A stretch of 64,000 bases of DNA, from the NCBI GenBank assembly GCA_934101185.1, contig CAKOQD010000001.1, positions 124,001-188,000 on the forward strand, read 5' to 3'. Position 1 is the first letter of the stretch, and each line of letters begins with the position of its first letter. This document shows positions 33,914 to 41,902 of the stretch, in pieces. Under the pieces are notes generated by a model. That model saw nothing but the letters and a program-made list of their open reading frames with translations. It had not been told where the DNA came from and ran no database searches. Made by a program: the position numbers and the translations under genes. This DNA is from an uncultured Bacilli bacterium (GTDB taxonomy: Bacteria; Bacillota_I; Bacilli_A; RF39; UBA660).

Positions 33914-34675
33914 CTAAACAGTAACAGTGCCAAACTCCAATCTAAGTTTATCCGCAATAGTAACAATAAACTCACTATTCGTAGGCTTAGCCTTATCAAT
34001 ATCAACACTATGACCAAAAATTTCTTCCATCAAATCCCAATTACCTCGGTTCCAACTAACCTCAATAGCATGCCTAATTGCACGTTCCACTCGAGATACT
34101 GTTGTATCATACCTACTAGCAATCTCAGGATAAAGCTCCTTAGTAATACCACCAATAACATCAGGACGATTATATATAATAGAAATACCCTCCCTTATAT
34201 ACTGATATCCTTTTATATGAGATGGAACACCAAGTTCATGTAAAACATTTGTAATTGATATCTGTAAATTTTGATGATATAAATCAATAGACTTATTATC
34301 ATAACTATTATCAAGCTCCATTATCTTCTTTTCCAAGAAAGAAAGTTCAAAAGGTTTAAGCATAAAGTAATTAACTCCAAGCTCTGATACTTTTCTAATC
34401 ATATCTTGAGTATTATAAGAAGTAAGAACAATTACCCTCTTATCAATACCTTCCTTTCTCATTTCCTCTAAAACAGCTACTCCATCCATCTTAGGCATTA
34501 TAAGATCAAGTAATAAAACATCATAATTACTAACATCTCTTATTAGTTCCATGCCCTCTTCACCATTTTTTGCAGTACCAACTACATCAATATCTGCGTG
34601 ACTACTAAAATACTCCTTAATCATACCAACTAACTCTACGTTATCGTCTACTACAATTAAATTAATTTTTTTCAT
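33914..34675 (-). CDS. spo0A: Stage 0 sporulation protein A, response regulator
   Basis: Spo0A is the master regulator of sporulation entry. This 253-residue protein has a receiver domain with acidic pocket D10/D11, phospho-acceptor D57 (LLLDLIMPKMDG), T85 and K107, all intact. The Spo0A-only DNA-binding domain is unmistakable: TVSRVERAIRHAIEVSWNRGN and KAKPTNSEFIVTIADKLRLE. The start is ATG 34675 with AGGGAGAG upstream; the frame is open to 34705. The common spoIVB neighbour is absent. Four 0A-box-like heptamers lie upstream of its promoter, suggesting autoregulation. Its presence marks an endospore-forming ancestry; other sporulation-type genes occur at 40.3-41.1 kb. Confidence 0.97.
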   Translation of the reverse strand: MKKINLIVVDDNVELVGMIKEYFSSHADIDVVGTAKNGEEGMELIRDVSNYDVLLLDLIMPKMDGVAVLEEMRKEGIDKRVIVLTSYNTQDMIRKVSELGVNYFMLKPFELSFLEKKIMELDNSYDNKSIDLYHQNLQISITNVLHELGVPSHIKGYQYIREGISIIYNRPDVIGGITKELYPEIASRYDTTVSRVERAIRHAIEVSWNRGNWDLMEEIFGHSVDIDKAKPTNSEFIVTIADKLRLEFGTVTV

Positions 34676-34709
34676 TTTCTCTCCCTTCATTTTACTACCA
34701 CGCAACTAC

Positions 34710-34738
34710 ATTGTACTACAAAAAAATATTATTTTCTA
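34710..34738 (-). promoter_or_regulatory. Putative spo0A promoter
   Basis: TACAAT at 34710-34715 has only a weak -35 (TAGAAA, 34733-34738) at 17 bp. An alternative upstream pair (TAGACA then TAATAT, 17-bp gap) would place the -35 inside a 0A-like box. A weak -35 with nearby Spo0A sites fits activator dependence. Confidence 0.5.
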
Positions 34739-34748
34739 GAGTTTCTTT

Positions 34749-34784
34749 TGTCTAAATATGTCGAAAGTGTTAAATAGTGTTAAG
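34749..34784 (+). promoter_or_regulatory. Array of four 0A-box-like Spo0A sites upstream of spo0A
   Basis: On the plus strand the heptamers TGTCTAA (34749), TGTCGAA (34759, exact 0A-box consensus), TGTTAAA (34768) and TGTTAAG (34778) occur in one orientation at 10, 9 and 10 bp steps, about one helical turn. Tandem 0A boxes at about 10 bp are the known Spo0A binding arrangement. The last two overlap the tpiA 3' end. Confidence 0.6.
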
Positions 34785-35474
34785 TACCTTCAAAACCCTA
34801 TCAGGAAAAACACTAACACTACCAAGAACAAAACCATCTAAACAATCTATCTTAGACAAAGTCTTAATACTTTCTTCGTTAACTCCTCCTCCATATAAAA
34901 CTCTAACATTAACCCCATAATTCCTAATAAAAATCATTTTAATAAAAGAAACAATCTCACTAATTTCATCATCACTTAAAATAACATCTCCATTAACAGA
35001 AAAAGTAGGTTCATAACAAATAATAATATCTTCTTTTACTGATACAGAAGAAAAATACTCTTTAATTTGCTTTATTAAAACATCCCCAGTCTTCTTCATA
35101 GAATAAGAATAATAATCCTCCCCAAGAAAAACAATTGGACTAATTCCATTAGATATACAACTAATTATCTTCTCATTAATAACCTTATTACTTTCAGAAA
35201 GCTTCTCCTTCCTTTCACAATGACCTACTAAAGCATACTTAACATCCAAAGACTTACAAGCATAAGCCGTAACATCTCCAGTAACATCAAGACCAACATC
35301 CTGACAACCAAGTAAAAAATTATACTTACCCCTAAAAAAAGGAATATATAAACTACTAGGACACATTACTACATCAATATCATTTCTAATAAGATTATTA
35401 ATATCTAAAAGATACGACTTAACAAGAGAAAACTCCAAATAATTCTTATGATTCAAAACAACCATCTTATTCAT
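34770..35474 (-). CDS. tpiA: Triosephosphate isomerase, divergent
   Basis: TIM interconverts DHAP and glyceraldehyde-3-phosphate. The catalytic residues are present: K10 (LNHK), H85 (VGHCERK) and E155 (CYEPTF). The protein is short (234 against about 250) and unusual in conserved loops. GHSERR is GHCERK, loop 6 YEPVWAIGTG reads YEPTFSVNGD, and the phosphate loop DGFLVGGASL reads DGFVLGSVSV. Activity is likely but not certain. It overlaps the 3' end of pgk by eight bases with AGGAGAAAA as ribosome site, in a dinB-pgk-tpiA unit. Confidence 0.9.
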   Translation of the reverse strand: MNKMVVLNHKNYLEFSLVKSYLLDINNLIRNDIDVVMCPSSLYIPFFRGKYNFLLGCQDVGLDVTGDVTAYACKSLDVKYALVGHCERKEKLSESNKVINEKIISCISNGISPIVFLGEDYYSYSMKKTGDVLIKQIKEYFSSVSVKEDIIICYEPTFSVNGDVILSDDEISEIVSFIKMIFIRNYGVNVRVLYGGGVNEESIKTLSKIDCLDGFVLGSVSVFPDRVLKVLNTI

Positions 35475-36657
35475 AATCTTTTTCTCCTATATTAACAAGG
35501 CCGGGTAAATCTTTATTAACAATATATTCAAGAGTAGCACCACCACCAGTAGAAACATAAGTAAACTTTGATGAACAAGATAAAACATTAGCACAACTAA
35601 CAATATCTCCTCCACCAAGAATACTAACAACTCCAAGATCTCCTATAAAATTAAGCAGCTTTTCTGATCCAATTATATAATTACTAAACTCATAAACACC
35701 AACTGGACCATTCCAAAAAATAGTCTTAGCATCCCTCAAATAATCCATAAACAAAGAAATAGTCTTATCCCCCATATCAAGTCCCATAAAATCATCATCA
35801 ATAGCATCAACTAAACAATACTTTTTCAAACTATCATTACTATACTCATAAGAACCATATAAATCAACAGGAAGTACTATCTTATCACCATACTTATCAA
35901 GCATTAAAGAACAATAAGAAACATAATCTTCTTCATATAAACACTTACCAACATTATAACCCTTAGCCTTTAAAAAAGTATAACTCATTGCACCACCAAT
36001 AAGTAAATAATCAACCCTTTCAATAAGCGAAGATATAATACCAAGCTTATCAGATAACTTAGCACCACCCATAATAACCACAAAAGGTCTAACAGGATCA
36101 TCTAGCATACTAAGATTAGATATCTCATCCATAACTAAAAAACCAATACCAGAATCTAAATACTTAGCAACCCCACAGTTAGAAGCATGACCCCTATGAA
36201 TAGTTCCAAATGCATCATTAATAAATATATCCCCTAAAGAAGCATAAAACAAAGACAAAGTATCAGAACAACCACTCTCCAACTTATCAGGAACATCATA
36301 AAATCTTGTATTCTCTAAAAGAATACCATTCCCATACGAAACATTTAAAACACTATTCTTAACAACATCAAAATCAGTATAAGGACAAAAACTAAGTTCA
36401 AAATCAACAAGTTCTTTAAGTCTTTCATAAACAACAGATAAACTATTATTAACAAAATCAGACTCACTCTTAACCTTACCTAAATGAGAAAGAATAACAA
36501 CCTTTCCACCATTATTAACTATATAATTAATACTTCTTAAACTCTTAACAATCTTACTATCATCAATTATCTTACCATCTTTAATAGTAACATTTAAATC
36601 ACATCTTAAAACAATTACTTTATCCTTAAAATCAAAATCAACTATAGTCTTCTTCAT
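35467..36657 (-). CDS. pgk: Phosphoglycerate kinase
   Basis: PGK makes ATP from 1,3-bisphosphoglycerate in glycolysis. Conserved blocks are VLRCDLNV (Pro of the usual NVP replaced by Thr), LSHLGK, ENTRFY, DAFGTIHRGHAS, GGAKLSDKLG, WNGPVGVYEF and STGGGATLEY. So the catalytic Arg, hinge and nucleotide loops are present. The length is 396 residues from ATG 36657, which has GGTGAT upstream; the frame is open to 36684. It is followed by tpiA with an overlap. Confidence 0.96.
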   Translation of the reverse strand: MKKTIVDFDFKDKVIVLRCDLNVTIKDGKIIDDSKIVKSLRSINYIVNNGGKVVILSHLGKVKSESDFVNNSLSVVYERLKELVDFELSFCPYTDFDVVKNSVLNVSYGNGILLENTRFYDVPDKLESGCSDTLSLFYASLGDIFINDAFGTIHRGHASNCGVAKYLDSGIGFLVMDEISNLSMLDDPVRPFVVIMGGAKLSDKLGIISSLIERVDYLLIGGAMSYTFLKAKGYNVGKCLYEEDYVSYCSLMLDKYGDKIVLPVDLYGSYEYSNDSLKKYCLVDAIDDDFMGLDMGDKTISLFMDYLRDAKTIFWNGPVGVYEFSNYIIGSEKLLNFIGDLGVVSILGGGDIVSCANVLSCSSKFTYVSTGGGATLEYIVNKDLPGLVNIGEKDYE

Positions 36658-36691
36658 ATTATCACCACTATTATGATAACACAAATAAAAC

Positions 36692-37876
36692 TCATTTTAT
36701 AGTCATATTACATTTCTTTACAGCATCATAACCAAGTTTTTTATTAATATCAGACAAAACCTTATCTATCTTTTCACTATCAACCCTATCATTATTATCA
36801 AACAAAGACATTTGATACTTATAATCAGAAACCAAATCATCAAGCCTAATTCCAATAAGCCTAATCATATCACCATCACGCCACATTTCATTAAGAAGCC
36901 TCTTACTAACAGAAAATATATCTGAAGAATCCCTTATAGGATTTTTAACCTTAACCTGATGAGACCTTCTCTTAAAAAGATTATCCTTAAGTATTACACA
37001 CACAACATTAGCATACTTCCCATCAGATTTAATCCTTGAAGAAACCTTCTCACTAAGATACGATAAATAATTATATAAATTAGACTTATTAACAATATCA
37101 ACAGGCAAAGTTATTTCATTACTTATTCCCTTTGCTTCAAACAAAGAAGAATCAACCACGCTATCATCAATTCCATTAGCACGCTTTATTAAATCATCAT
37201 AATTCTTAAAATACTTAGACAAAAAATAAGCATCACAATTAGCAAGATCCCCAATAGTTTTTATACCAATCATTCTAAGCTTAGAAGAAGTACTCTTACC
37301 AACCATAAATAAATCTTCAATAGGAAGAGGCCACATCTTAGAACCAACCTCATAAGAATACAAAGTATGAACTCTATTAGGTTTTAAAAAATCACTAGCC
37401 ATCTTAGCACACAACTTATTATTAGCAATACCTATATTAACAGTAAAACCAAACAAAGAATAAATCTTATCCTTAAGCTTAGTAGCAAAAACTACCTCAT
37501 CCCCATAAATATTCTTAATCTTTCCATAATCCATATAACACTCATCAATAGATGCAATCTCAATATCTGGAGTAATCTTTTTAAGAAAACTAAACAACTT
37601 ATTACTCATCTCACTATAAAAAGAATAATTAGGCTTAAAAACCTGTAACTTAGGATACTTTTTCCTAGCACTATACAAAGTCTCAGCAGTAACAATACCA
37701 TACTTCTTTGCCATAGGACTCTTAGCAACAACAATACCACTTCTTTTACTCTCATCCCCTCCGATTACAGAAACAATATTTCTAATATCTTCATGATAAC
37801 CAGACTTAAGCAAATAAACAGCAGTCCACGATAAAAAAGCATTATTAACATCAATATGAAATATTATCCTCTCCAT
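36692..37876 (-). CDS. dinB: Y-family DNA polymerase (DinB/Pol IV-like)
   Basis: This 394-residue translesion polymerase has the first catalytic Asp in FHIDVNNAFLSW, the second acidic pair in EIASIDECYMDYG, and a little-finger domain in the C-terminal third. Near its end QMSLFD is a classic sliding-clamp binding motif. It begins at ATG 37876 with AAAGGAGA upstream; the frame extends to 37909. It heads a unit with pgk and tpiA, an odd mixture of repair and glycolysis, under a single visible promoter. No LexA-type site was recognised near that promoter. Confidence 0.92.
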   Translation of the reverse strand: MERIIFHIDVNNAFLSWTAVYLLKSGYHEDIRNIVSVIGGDESKRSGIVVAKSPMAKKYGIVTAETLYSARKKYPKLQVFKPNYSFYSEMSNKLFSFLKKITPDIEIASIDECYMDYGKIKNIYGDEVVFATKLKDKIYSLFGFTVNIGIANNKLCAKMASDFLKPNRVHTLYSYEVGSKMWPLPIEDLFMVGKSTSSKLRMIGIKTIGDLANCDAYFLSKYFKNYDDLIKRANGIDDSVVDSSLFEAKGISNEITLPVDIVNKSNLYNYLSYLSEKVSSRIKSDGKYANVVCVILKDNLFKRRSHQVKVKNPIRDSSDIFSVSKRLLNEMWRDGDMIRLIGIRLDDLVSDYKYQMSLFDNNDRVDSEKIDKVLSDINKKLGYDAVKKCNMTIK

Positions 37877-37895
37877 AGCAATCTCCTTTAAAAAG

Positions 37896-37924
37896 ATTAT
37901 AGCAAACATTCATTCACAAAACAA
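37896..37924 (-). promoter_or_regulatory. Promoter of the dinB-pgk-tpiA unit
   Basis: TTGTTT at 37919-37924 and TATAAT at 37896-37901 are separated by 17 bp, directly abutting the cdaR terminator. Confidence 0.8.
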
Positions 37925-37951
37925 GAAAAAAAGAGAAAATTATTTCTCTTT
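37925..37951 (-). terminator. Terminator after cdaR
   Basis: A 9-bp stem AAAGAGAAA / TTTCTCTTT with a 4-base loop is followed by TTTTC on the minus strand. Confidence 0.87.
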
Positions 37952-39340
37952 AGTAATTATTATCTTAACAGTCTTCGTAGTAGGAGTATACCCTATCTTA
38001 AGATCATCACCAGTAACCTTAACAGTAACCTCATGAGTACCAACACCAAGACCCTTTAAATCAACATAAGCAGATATTGCATCAGTAGTAACAGCCTTAA
38101 TATTACTATCAGTACCCTTAAGAACAACAGAAACTTTAGAATTAGCCTTTCCATCCGCTTTAGCAACAAGTCCACTACCTAAATTCTTAGTAGCAATACT
38201 TACATCATCAATAGTCTTAGACTTAGTATCACCAAGACTAACCTTAACAACAACAGACTTAGTACTAGCCTCATTAACTCCACTAGGTAAAGATAAATTG
38301 GCATTATATTCAGTAGCCTTTGAAATACCATCAACATTAATTGAAACCGGTAAATAATCTATCTTAGATAAAACATCCATATCTCCAAATAACTTAACAT
38401 TAGTTTCACTAACAGTAATTGAATCAATAGACTTACCAAACACTACATCACCCTCAGGAATAACCCTAATAGGAACTTCCTTACTTGGAGAAGCAATCTC
38501 GATAGTGGCATCAACAGTCTTTGGAACTATTTCAACATCCATCTTATTACCATTCTTATCATAAGCAACAAGAGGAATATCCTTTAAAGTAGTAGTACCA
38601 ACACTAGGATTTATAATATTAGTAACATCAAGTAAAGCCTTAACCATAGCAACTTGTTGTAACTTATACTCAGCACCCTTTATATAAACATCATCCCTAC
38701 TAAATGAAGTATTAGTAATTGAATATCTAGAATCAAGCTTATCTTCATAAAGTATTTCCTTAGTAACCTTTCTAGATTCAGAAACCTTTTCATATATAGT
38801 TACATTTGCATAAGAAGGATCAATCTTATAATCAATTGAAGCAACTGAACTCTTATACTTAAGAGCAACCCTATGAGTACCAGGCTTTAATCCCCTTAAA
38901 TCAACAACAACTTCATCCTTTTGATATTGATTAGCAAGATATAAATCAGCCCTTCTCCCAATAAGAGTAATATCAACAGTCTTTTCTAATCCTTCAACTA
39001 CATAAGCCTCTTCATTATATAAAGCCTTAACTTCTTTCCCATATATAACATCCGCACTATCATTCATCATAGTATTTGCAATCTTATCAACAGAAAAAAA
39101 TGAAATCAAAGCAAGAACTAACGATAAAGTAATAAGAAACATTCTATTATTAAGTAATCTTTCAAGAGGTTTATTATTAGTATTAAGAATCTTCATAATA
39201 GCCATCATAAACTTAGCAATTGGTGTAATAATAAATCTATCTATAATTCTATAAATATAAGCAAAGAAGTTAAAAATACTTCTTAAAACTTTCTTCCATA
39301 ATTTAGTCTTTTTCTTTGAGGACTTTTTATTTTTCATCAT
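37940..39340 (-). CDS. cdaR: YbbR-domain regulator of diadenylate cyclase
   Basis: CdaR (YbbR) binds and modulates the c-di-AMP cyclase CdaA at the membrane. The 466-residue protein has a very basic N-terminus (KSSKKKTKLWKK) and a membrane segment near 64-82. Several YbbR repeats follow outside, with patterns such as VDLRGLKPGTHRV, AYVDLKGLGVGTHEVTVKVTG and RVIPEGDVVFGKSIDSI. ATG 39340 lies inside the 3' end of cdaA (14-base overlap), with GAGGAGG upstream as ribosome site; the frame extends to 39370. The glmM gene that usually follows ybbR is not here. Confidence 0.92.
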   Translation of the reverse strand: MMKNKKSSKKKTKLWKKVLRSIFNFFAYIYRIIDRFIITPIAKFMMAIMKILNTNNKPLERLLNNRMFLITLSLVLALISFFSVDKIANTMMNDSADVIYGKEVKALYNEEAYVVEGLEKTVDITLIGRRADLYLANQYQKDEVVVDLRGLKPGTHRVALKYKSSVASIDYKIDPSYANVTIYEKVSESRKVTKEILYEDKLDSRYSITNTSFSRDDVYIKGAEYKLQQVAMVKALLDVTNIINPSVGTTTLKDIPLVAYDKNGNKMDVEIVPKTVDATIEIASPSKEVPIRVIPEGDVVFGKSIDSITVSETNVKLFGDMDVLSKIDYLPVSINVDGISKATEYNANLSLPSGVNEASTKSVVVKVSLGDTKSKTIDDVSIATKNLGSGLVAKADGKANSKVSVVLKGTDSNIKAVTTDAISAYVDLKGLGVGTHEVTVKVTGDDLKIGYTPTTKTVKIIITKEK

Positions 39341-40145
39341 ATACTTCCTCCTCATCATAAAAATCTTCAAAATCTTCTTGTTTAGGTCTTAACTCATCAA
39401 TAAGAAGAATTCTAGCATCATCAATAGTAATATTGTAATATAACTCACCCTTCATAGCAATTGAAATTCTACCAGTTTCCTCAGAAACTATAATAGAAAT
39501 AGCATCAGTCTCCTCAGTAATACCCAGACCAGCCCTATGGCGAGTACCAAGTCTCTTATTAATCTTTAAACTGTTACTAGTAGGAAAAACTGCTCCAGCA
39601 CAACTAATCTTATCACCTTGTATAATAACCCCACCATCATGAAGAGGATTATTAGGGAAGAATATAGATATTAAAAGTTCACTAGTAATATCAGCATACA
39701 AATTAGTAGCCTTAGAAATATATTCTTGTAAACTAACATCCCTTTCAAGAACAATTAAAGCCCCAATCCTTTGCTTTCTCATATAATCAACTGCATTAAT
39801 AACTTCATAAACAAGTCTTTCCCTTTCATCAACAGTTAAAACCTTATGACGACCAAGAAGTTGTGTCTTTCCTATTTGCTCTAAAATATTTCTAATTTCA
39901 GGTTGAAATATAATAATAAGAGCAAGAGGTCCCCATTGAATAACATAATCAAGGAATAACCCCACAAGAGTTAAATTAAGCCATAAAGAAATCAACTTCA
40001 ATAAGATGATAACCGCTATTCCTTTAAATAGCAATGACAACTTAACATTATTTTTTATATTCTTCAAAAGCACATAAATAAGTGCCCAAACAATAGCAAC
40101 ATCTAGTATACTTCTAAGAGTTGTAATAATTGCATCAAAACTCAT
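39327..40145 (-). CDS. cdaA: Diadenylate cyclase CdaA (YbbP)
   Basis: CdaA condenses two ATP into the second messenger c-di-AMP, which controls potassium, osmotic balance and cell-wall homeostasis. Three N-terminal membrane segments (about 10-80) precede the DAC domain. Its two signature motifs are intact: DGGVII (a DGA-type motif) and GTRHRAGLGITEETDA (RHR). The length of 272 is normal. It is co-transcribed with cdaR, the standard pair, and is preceded by a good promoter. Confidence 0.96.
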   Translation of the reverse strand: MSFDAIITTLRSILDVAIVWALIYVLLKNIKNNVKLSLLFKGIAVIILLKLISLWLNLTLVGLFLDYVIQWGPLALIIIFQPEIRNILEQIGKTQLLGRHKVLTVDERERLVYEVINAVDYMRKQRIGALIVLERDVSLQEYISKATNLYADITSELLISIFFPNNPLHDGGVIIQGDKISCAGAVFPTSNSLKINKRLGTRHRAGLGITEETDAISIIVSEETGRISIAMKGELYYNITIDDARILLIDELRPKQEDFEDFYDEEEVYDEK

Positions 40146-40166
40146 AAATAAAATACCTCCATCAAA

Positions 40167-40195
40167 ATTATATCATTCATTTAAAAATATGTAAA
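40167..40195 (-). promoter_or_regulatory. Promoter of cdaA-cdaR
   Basis: TTTACA at 40190-40195 and TATAAT at 40167-40172 are separated by 17 bp. Confidence 0.8.
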
Positions 40196-40221
40196 ATCTA
40201 CTATCTATACAAGTATACTAT

Positions 40222-40247
40222 AAAAATAAAAAAATTGTAATACAATT
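40222..40247 (-). terminator. Probable terminator of the CotF-like unit
   Basis: A 6-bp stem AATTGT / ACAATT with a 3-base loop is followed by TTTTTATTTTT. The remaining AT-rich DNA to 40331 contains another short stem (GTAAA / TTTAC, then TCTTTTT), so termination may be split over two weak hairpins. Confidence 0.55.
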
Positions 40248-40331
40248 ATAAAAAAAACTAAAGCAAAAAAAGAAAACCAAGTAAAAACAAACATAAAAAG
40301 AGTAAAACACTTTACATAATAAAAAAAGAAA

Positions 40332-40643
40332 CTAATTCAAAGAATTTTGTTCCTTTTCTAACATCTCAAGCTTTTCACTAACTAAAGAAGATGAAGCAAC
40401 ATCTAAACTATACCAACCCCTAGCAAACATTGCATTAAATATTCTTCTTTGTAAATCATTAACCTCATCAAACATATTTAAATAATTATCATGCAAAAAC
40501 TCATTACTAGCCTCAGTAAGAGAAACAGCATAATTCTTAACCATACACTTTTCCATAGAAAGCATAATATTCATATAATCTTTATCATTCAAAAAAATTC
40601 CAGAAGGAACCTCAACCATAGGATTACTAATCTTATTATTCAT
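40332..40643 (-). CDS. CotF-type spore coat protein
   Basis: This 103-residue protein carries the Coat F domain pattern: FLNDKDYMNIMLSMEKCMVKNYA, LTEASNEFLHDNYL and LQRRIFNAMFARGWYSL. It is predicted helical and ferritin-like in architecture, as in the CotF family. ATG 40643 is preferred because AAGGGGAG precedes it; the frame extends to 40661. It overlaps the upstream small coat gene by eight bases. CotF proteins are spore-coat components, which supports sporulation in this organism together with spo0A. Confidence 0.88.
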   Translation of the reverse strand: MNNKISNPMVEVPSGIFLNDKDYMNIMLSMEKCMVKNYAVSLTEASNEFLHDNYLNMFDEVNDLQRRIFNAMFARGWYSLDVASSSLVSEKLEMLEKEQNSLN

Positions 40644-40866
40644 AAATTCTCCCCTTTTCATCTAATAAATCAGTTATAATATTAAGATTATTCAAATGCA
40701 CATTCTTAATATCAAGAAACAAATCTTTTAATTCTCCATCAGTTGCATTAACATAAGAAAAATTAGCGAACTTTAAAGCATCATAATTCCAATTAAACAT
40801 ATCAGTAAGATAATCTAAATCTTTACCACTTATAATCGTAGGTACTTCATCATATTCTTTATTCAT
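40636..40866 (-). CDS. Small CotF-partner spore coat-like protein
   Basis: This 76-residue helical protein contains ISGKDLDYLTDMFNWNYDALKFANF and a second helix rich in Leu/Asn. The gene sits directly upstream of, and overlaps, the CotF-type gene. Short genes of this kind accompany cotF-like genes in spore formers, so a coat role is inferred from context and pattern. ATG 40866 has GGAGG seven bases upstream; an earlier in-frame ATG (40878) lies before that site. Confidence 0.7.
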   Translation of the reverse strand: MNKEYDEVPTIISGKDLDYLTDMFNWNYDALKFANFSYVNATDGELKDLFLDIKNVHLNNLNIITDLLDEKGRIYE

Positions 40867-40910
40867 ATTAACCTCCATTACTATTATTAACCAAAAAGAA
40901 AAACTATATA

Positions 40911-40933
40911 CAAAAAAGAGTAAGAAAACTTAC
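40911..40933 (-). terminator. Terminator after the micro-protein gene
   Basis: A 5-bp stem GTAAG / CTTAC with a TTTT loop is followed by TCTTTTTTG on the minus strand. The stem is short, but the T-run is good. Confidence 0.6.
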
Positions 40934-40935
40934 CC

Positions 40936-41082
40936 TTAGCAACAAGGATTATTATTACCATTATTATAACTACCGTTATTCCAGAATAATATAAAGAAAA
41001 TTATTATAATAACAATAATTATCCAAAACCAACTACCTTCAGCATAACCATTACTATAACCAGGATATCCATAACCGTACAT
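40936..41082 (-). CDS. 48-residue Gly/Tyr-rich single-pass micro-protein (YjcZ/SscA-like, sporulation type)
   Basis: This short gene lies in an otherwise empty gap. It has an excellent ribosome site (AAAGGGGGGA) before ATG 41082 and ends with TAA at 40936. The protein starts MYGYGYPGYSNGYAEGSW, continues with a run of Ile/Val/Phe that can span the membrane (about 18-34), then an Asn/Gly-rich tail ending in two Cys. That layout (Gly/Tyr-rich head, one hydrophobic helix) is typical of the small YjcZ and SscA spore proteins of Bacillota. Its place next to two coat genes fits. The family assignment is by composition and architecture, so moderate confidence. Confidence 0.75.
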   Translation of the reverse strand: MYGYGYPGYSNGYAEGSWFWIIIVIIIIFFILFWNNGSYNNGNNNPCC

Positions 41083-41149
41083 TTAAAATCCCCCCTTTAC
41101 TATATTATATAAAAATATAGATAAAAGAAGCATAACGGATACCTAAAAT

Positions 41150-41181
41150 AAAATAAAAATAAGGAACCATAATGTTCCTTA
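41150..41181 (-). terminator. Terminator after the orphan gene at 41189-41878
   Basis: An 8-bp stem TAAGGAAC / GTTCCTTA with a 6-base loop is followed by TTTTTATTTTATTTT. Confidence 0.9.
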
Positions 41182-41188
41182 CCCTTCA

Positions 41189-41878
41189 CTATCTACTCCT
41201 ACTACCACAAAGTTCTTTTGCGTCCAAATATTGTTGATCTGAATTTAAAGTATCATAGAAATCAACAGCACTTTGAACCATGAGACCAGTATCTCTTTTC
41301 ATTTCACAATATTTAACATAAGCTTCAGCTTCTTCATAGGAACCAATATCCGCTTCACGATAAGCTTGTTCAACAGCCTCAAGTTCTCCAGCCATTGGAA
41401 TAGTTGTTCCAAAGTTTCGATTAACTGAATCTCTGAACAAATCGCCAGCCTCAGACAAATTGGCTCTTCCCTTAAAACACAATAAATCTTCAAATTTAAT
41501 TCCAAGTCTACAAATTTGACTATGAACCCTTCCAATACGGTTTGTACACCATTGATTATACTCAATAGGTCTCATACTATCATCTAAAGCAAACATTTTT
41601 TCACGAATCAAAGAGTCAAAATTTTCATAATATTCACGAAGATACCTGTCTCGTAAAAAATACATTTCCTCAATAATATCATTAGTATCCTTCCCGATTT
41701 CAATTTTTGTAGACTCTTCACTATTTTCAATTCCAGAAGCCCATCTTTTGCAGAAATCATTACTCCAATATATAGCACCAGAATCAAGCTTCCCAGAATT
41801 GATTTTCTGTGTTGTTTCTTTTATGCGGTCTGATAATACAGTAACAATACCTTTTTCCACATCTTCAAAAGTTTTCAT
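41189..41878 (-). CDS. Orphan soluble protein of unknown function, behind a TA-repeat promoter
   Basis: I recognise no family. The 229-residue protein is predicted mainly helical, rich in Glu and Arg, with no signal peptide or membrane segment. It has six Cys (including a C-terminal ELCGSRSR) and Trp-containing segments such as YWSNDFCKRWASG and EYNQWCTNRIGRVHSQICRLG. Codon choice is more balanced and GC-richer than in neighbours (for example more GCC, CGT and CGG), suggesting later acquisition. The ribosome site GGGAGGAA is strong. Its promoter spacer is a (TA)n tract, so expression may switch. It stands alone between a tRNA-Ala gene and coat genes, with its own terminator. Confidence 0.8.
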   Translation of the reverse strand: MKTFEDVEKGIVTVLSDRIKETTQKINSGKLDSGAIYWSNDFCKRWASGIENSEESTKIEIGKDTNDIIEEMYFLRDRYLREYYENFDSLIREKMFALDDSMRPIEYNQWCTNRIGRVHSQICRLGIKFEDLLCFKGRANLSEAGDLFRDSVNRNFGTTIPMAGELEAVEQAYREADIGSYEEAEAYVKYCEMKRDTGLMVQSAVDFYDTLNSDQQYLDAKELCGSRSR

Positions 41879-41902
41879 ATTTAATTCCTCCCTTACACTC
41901 TA

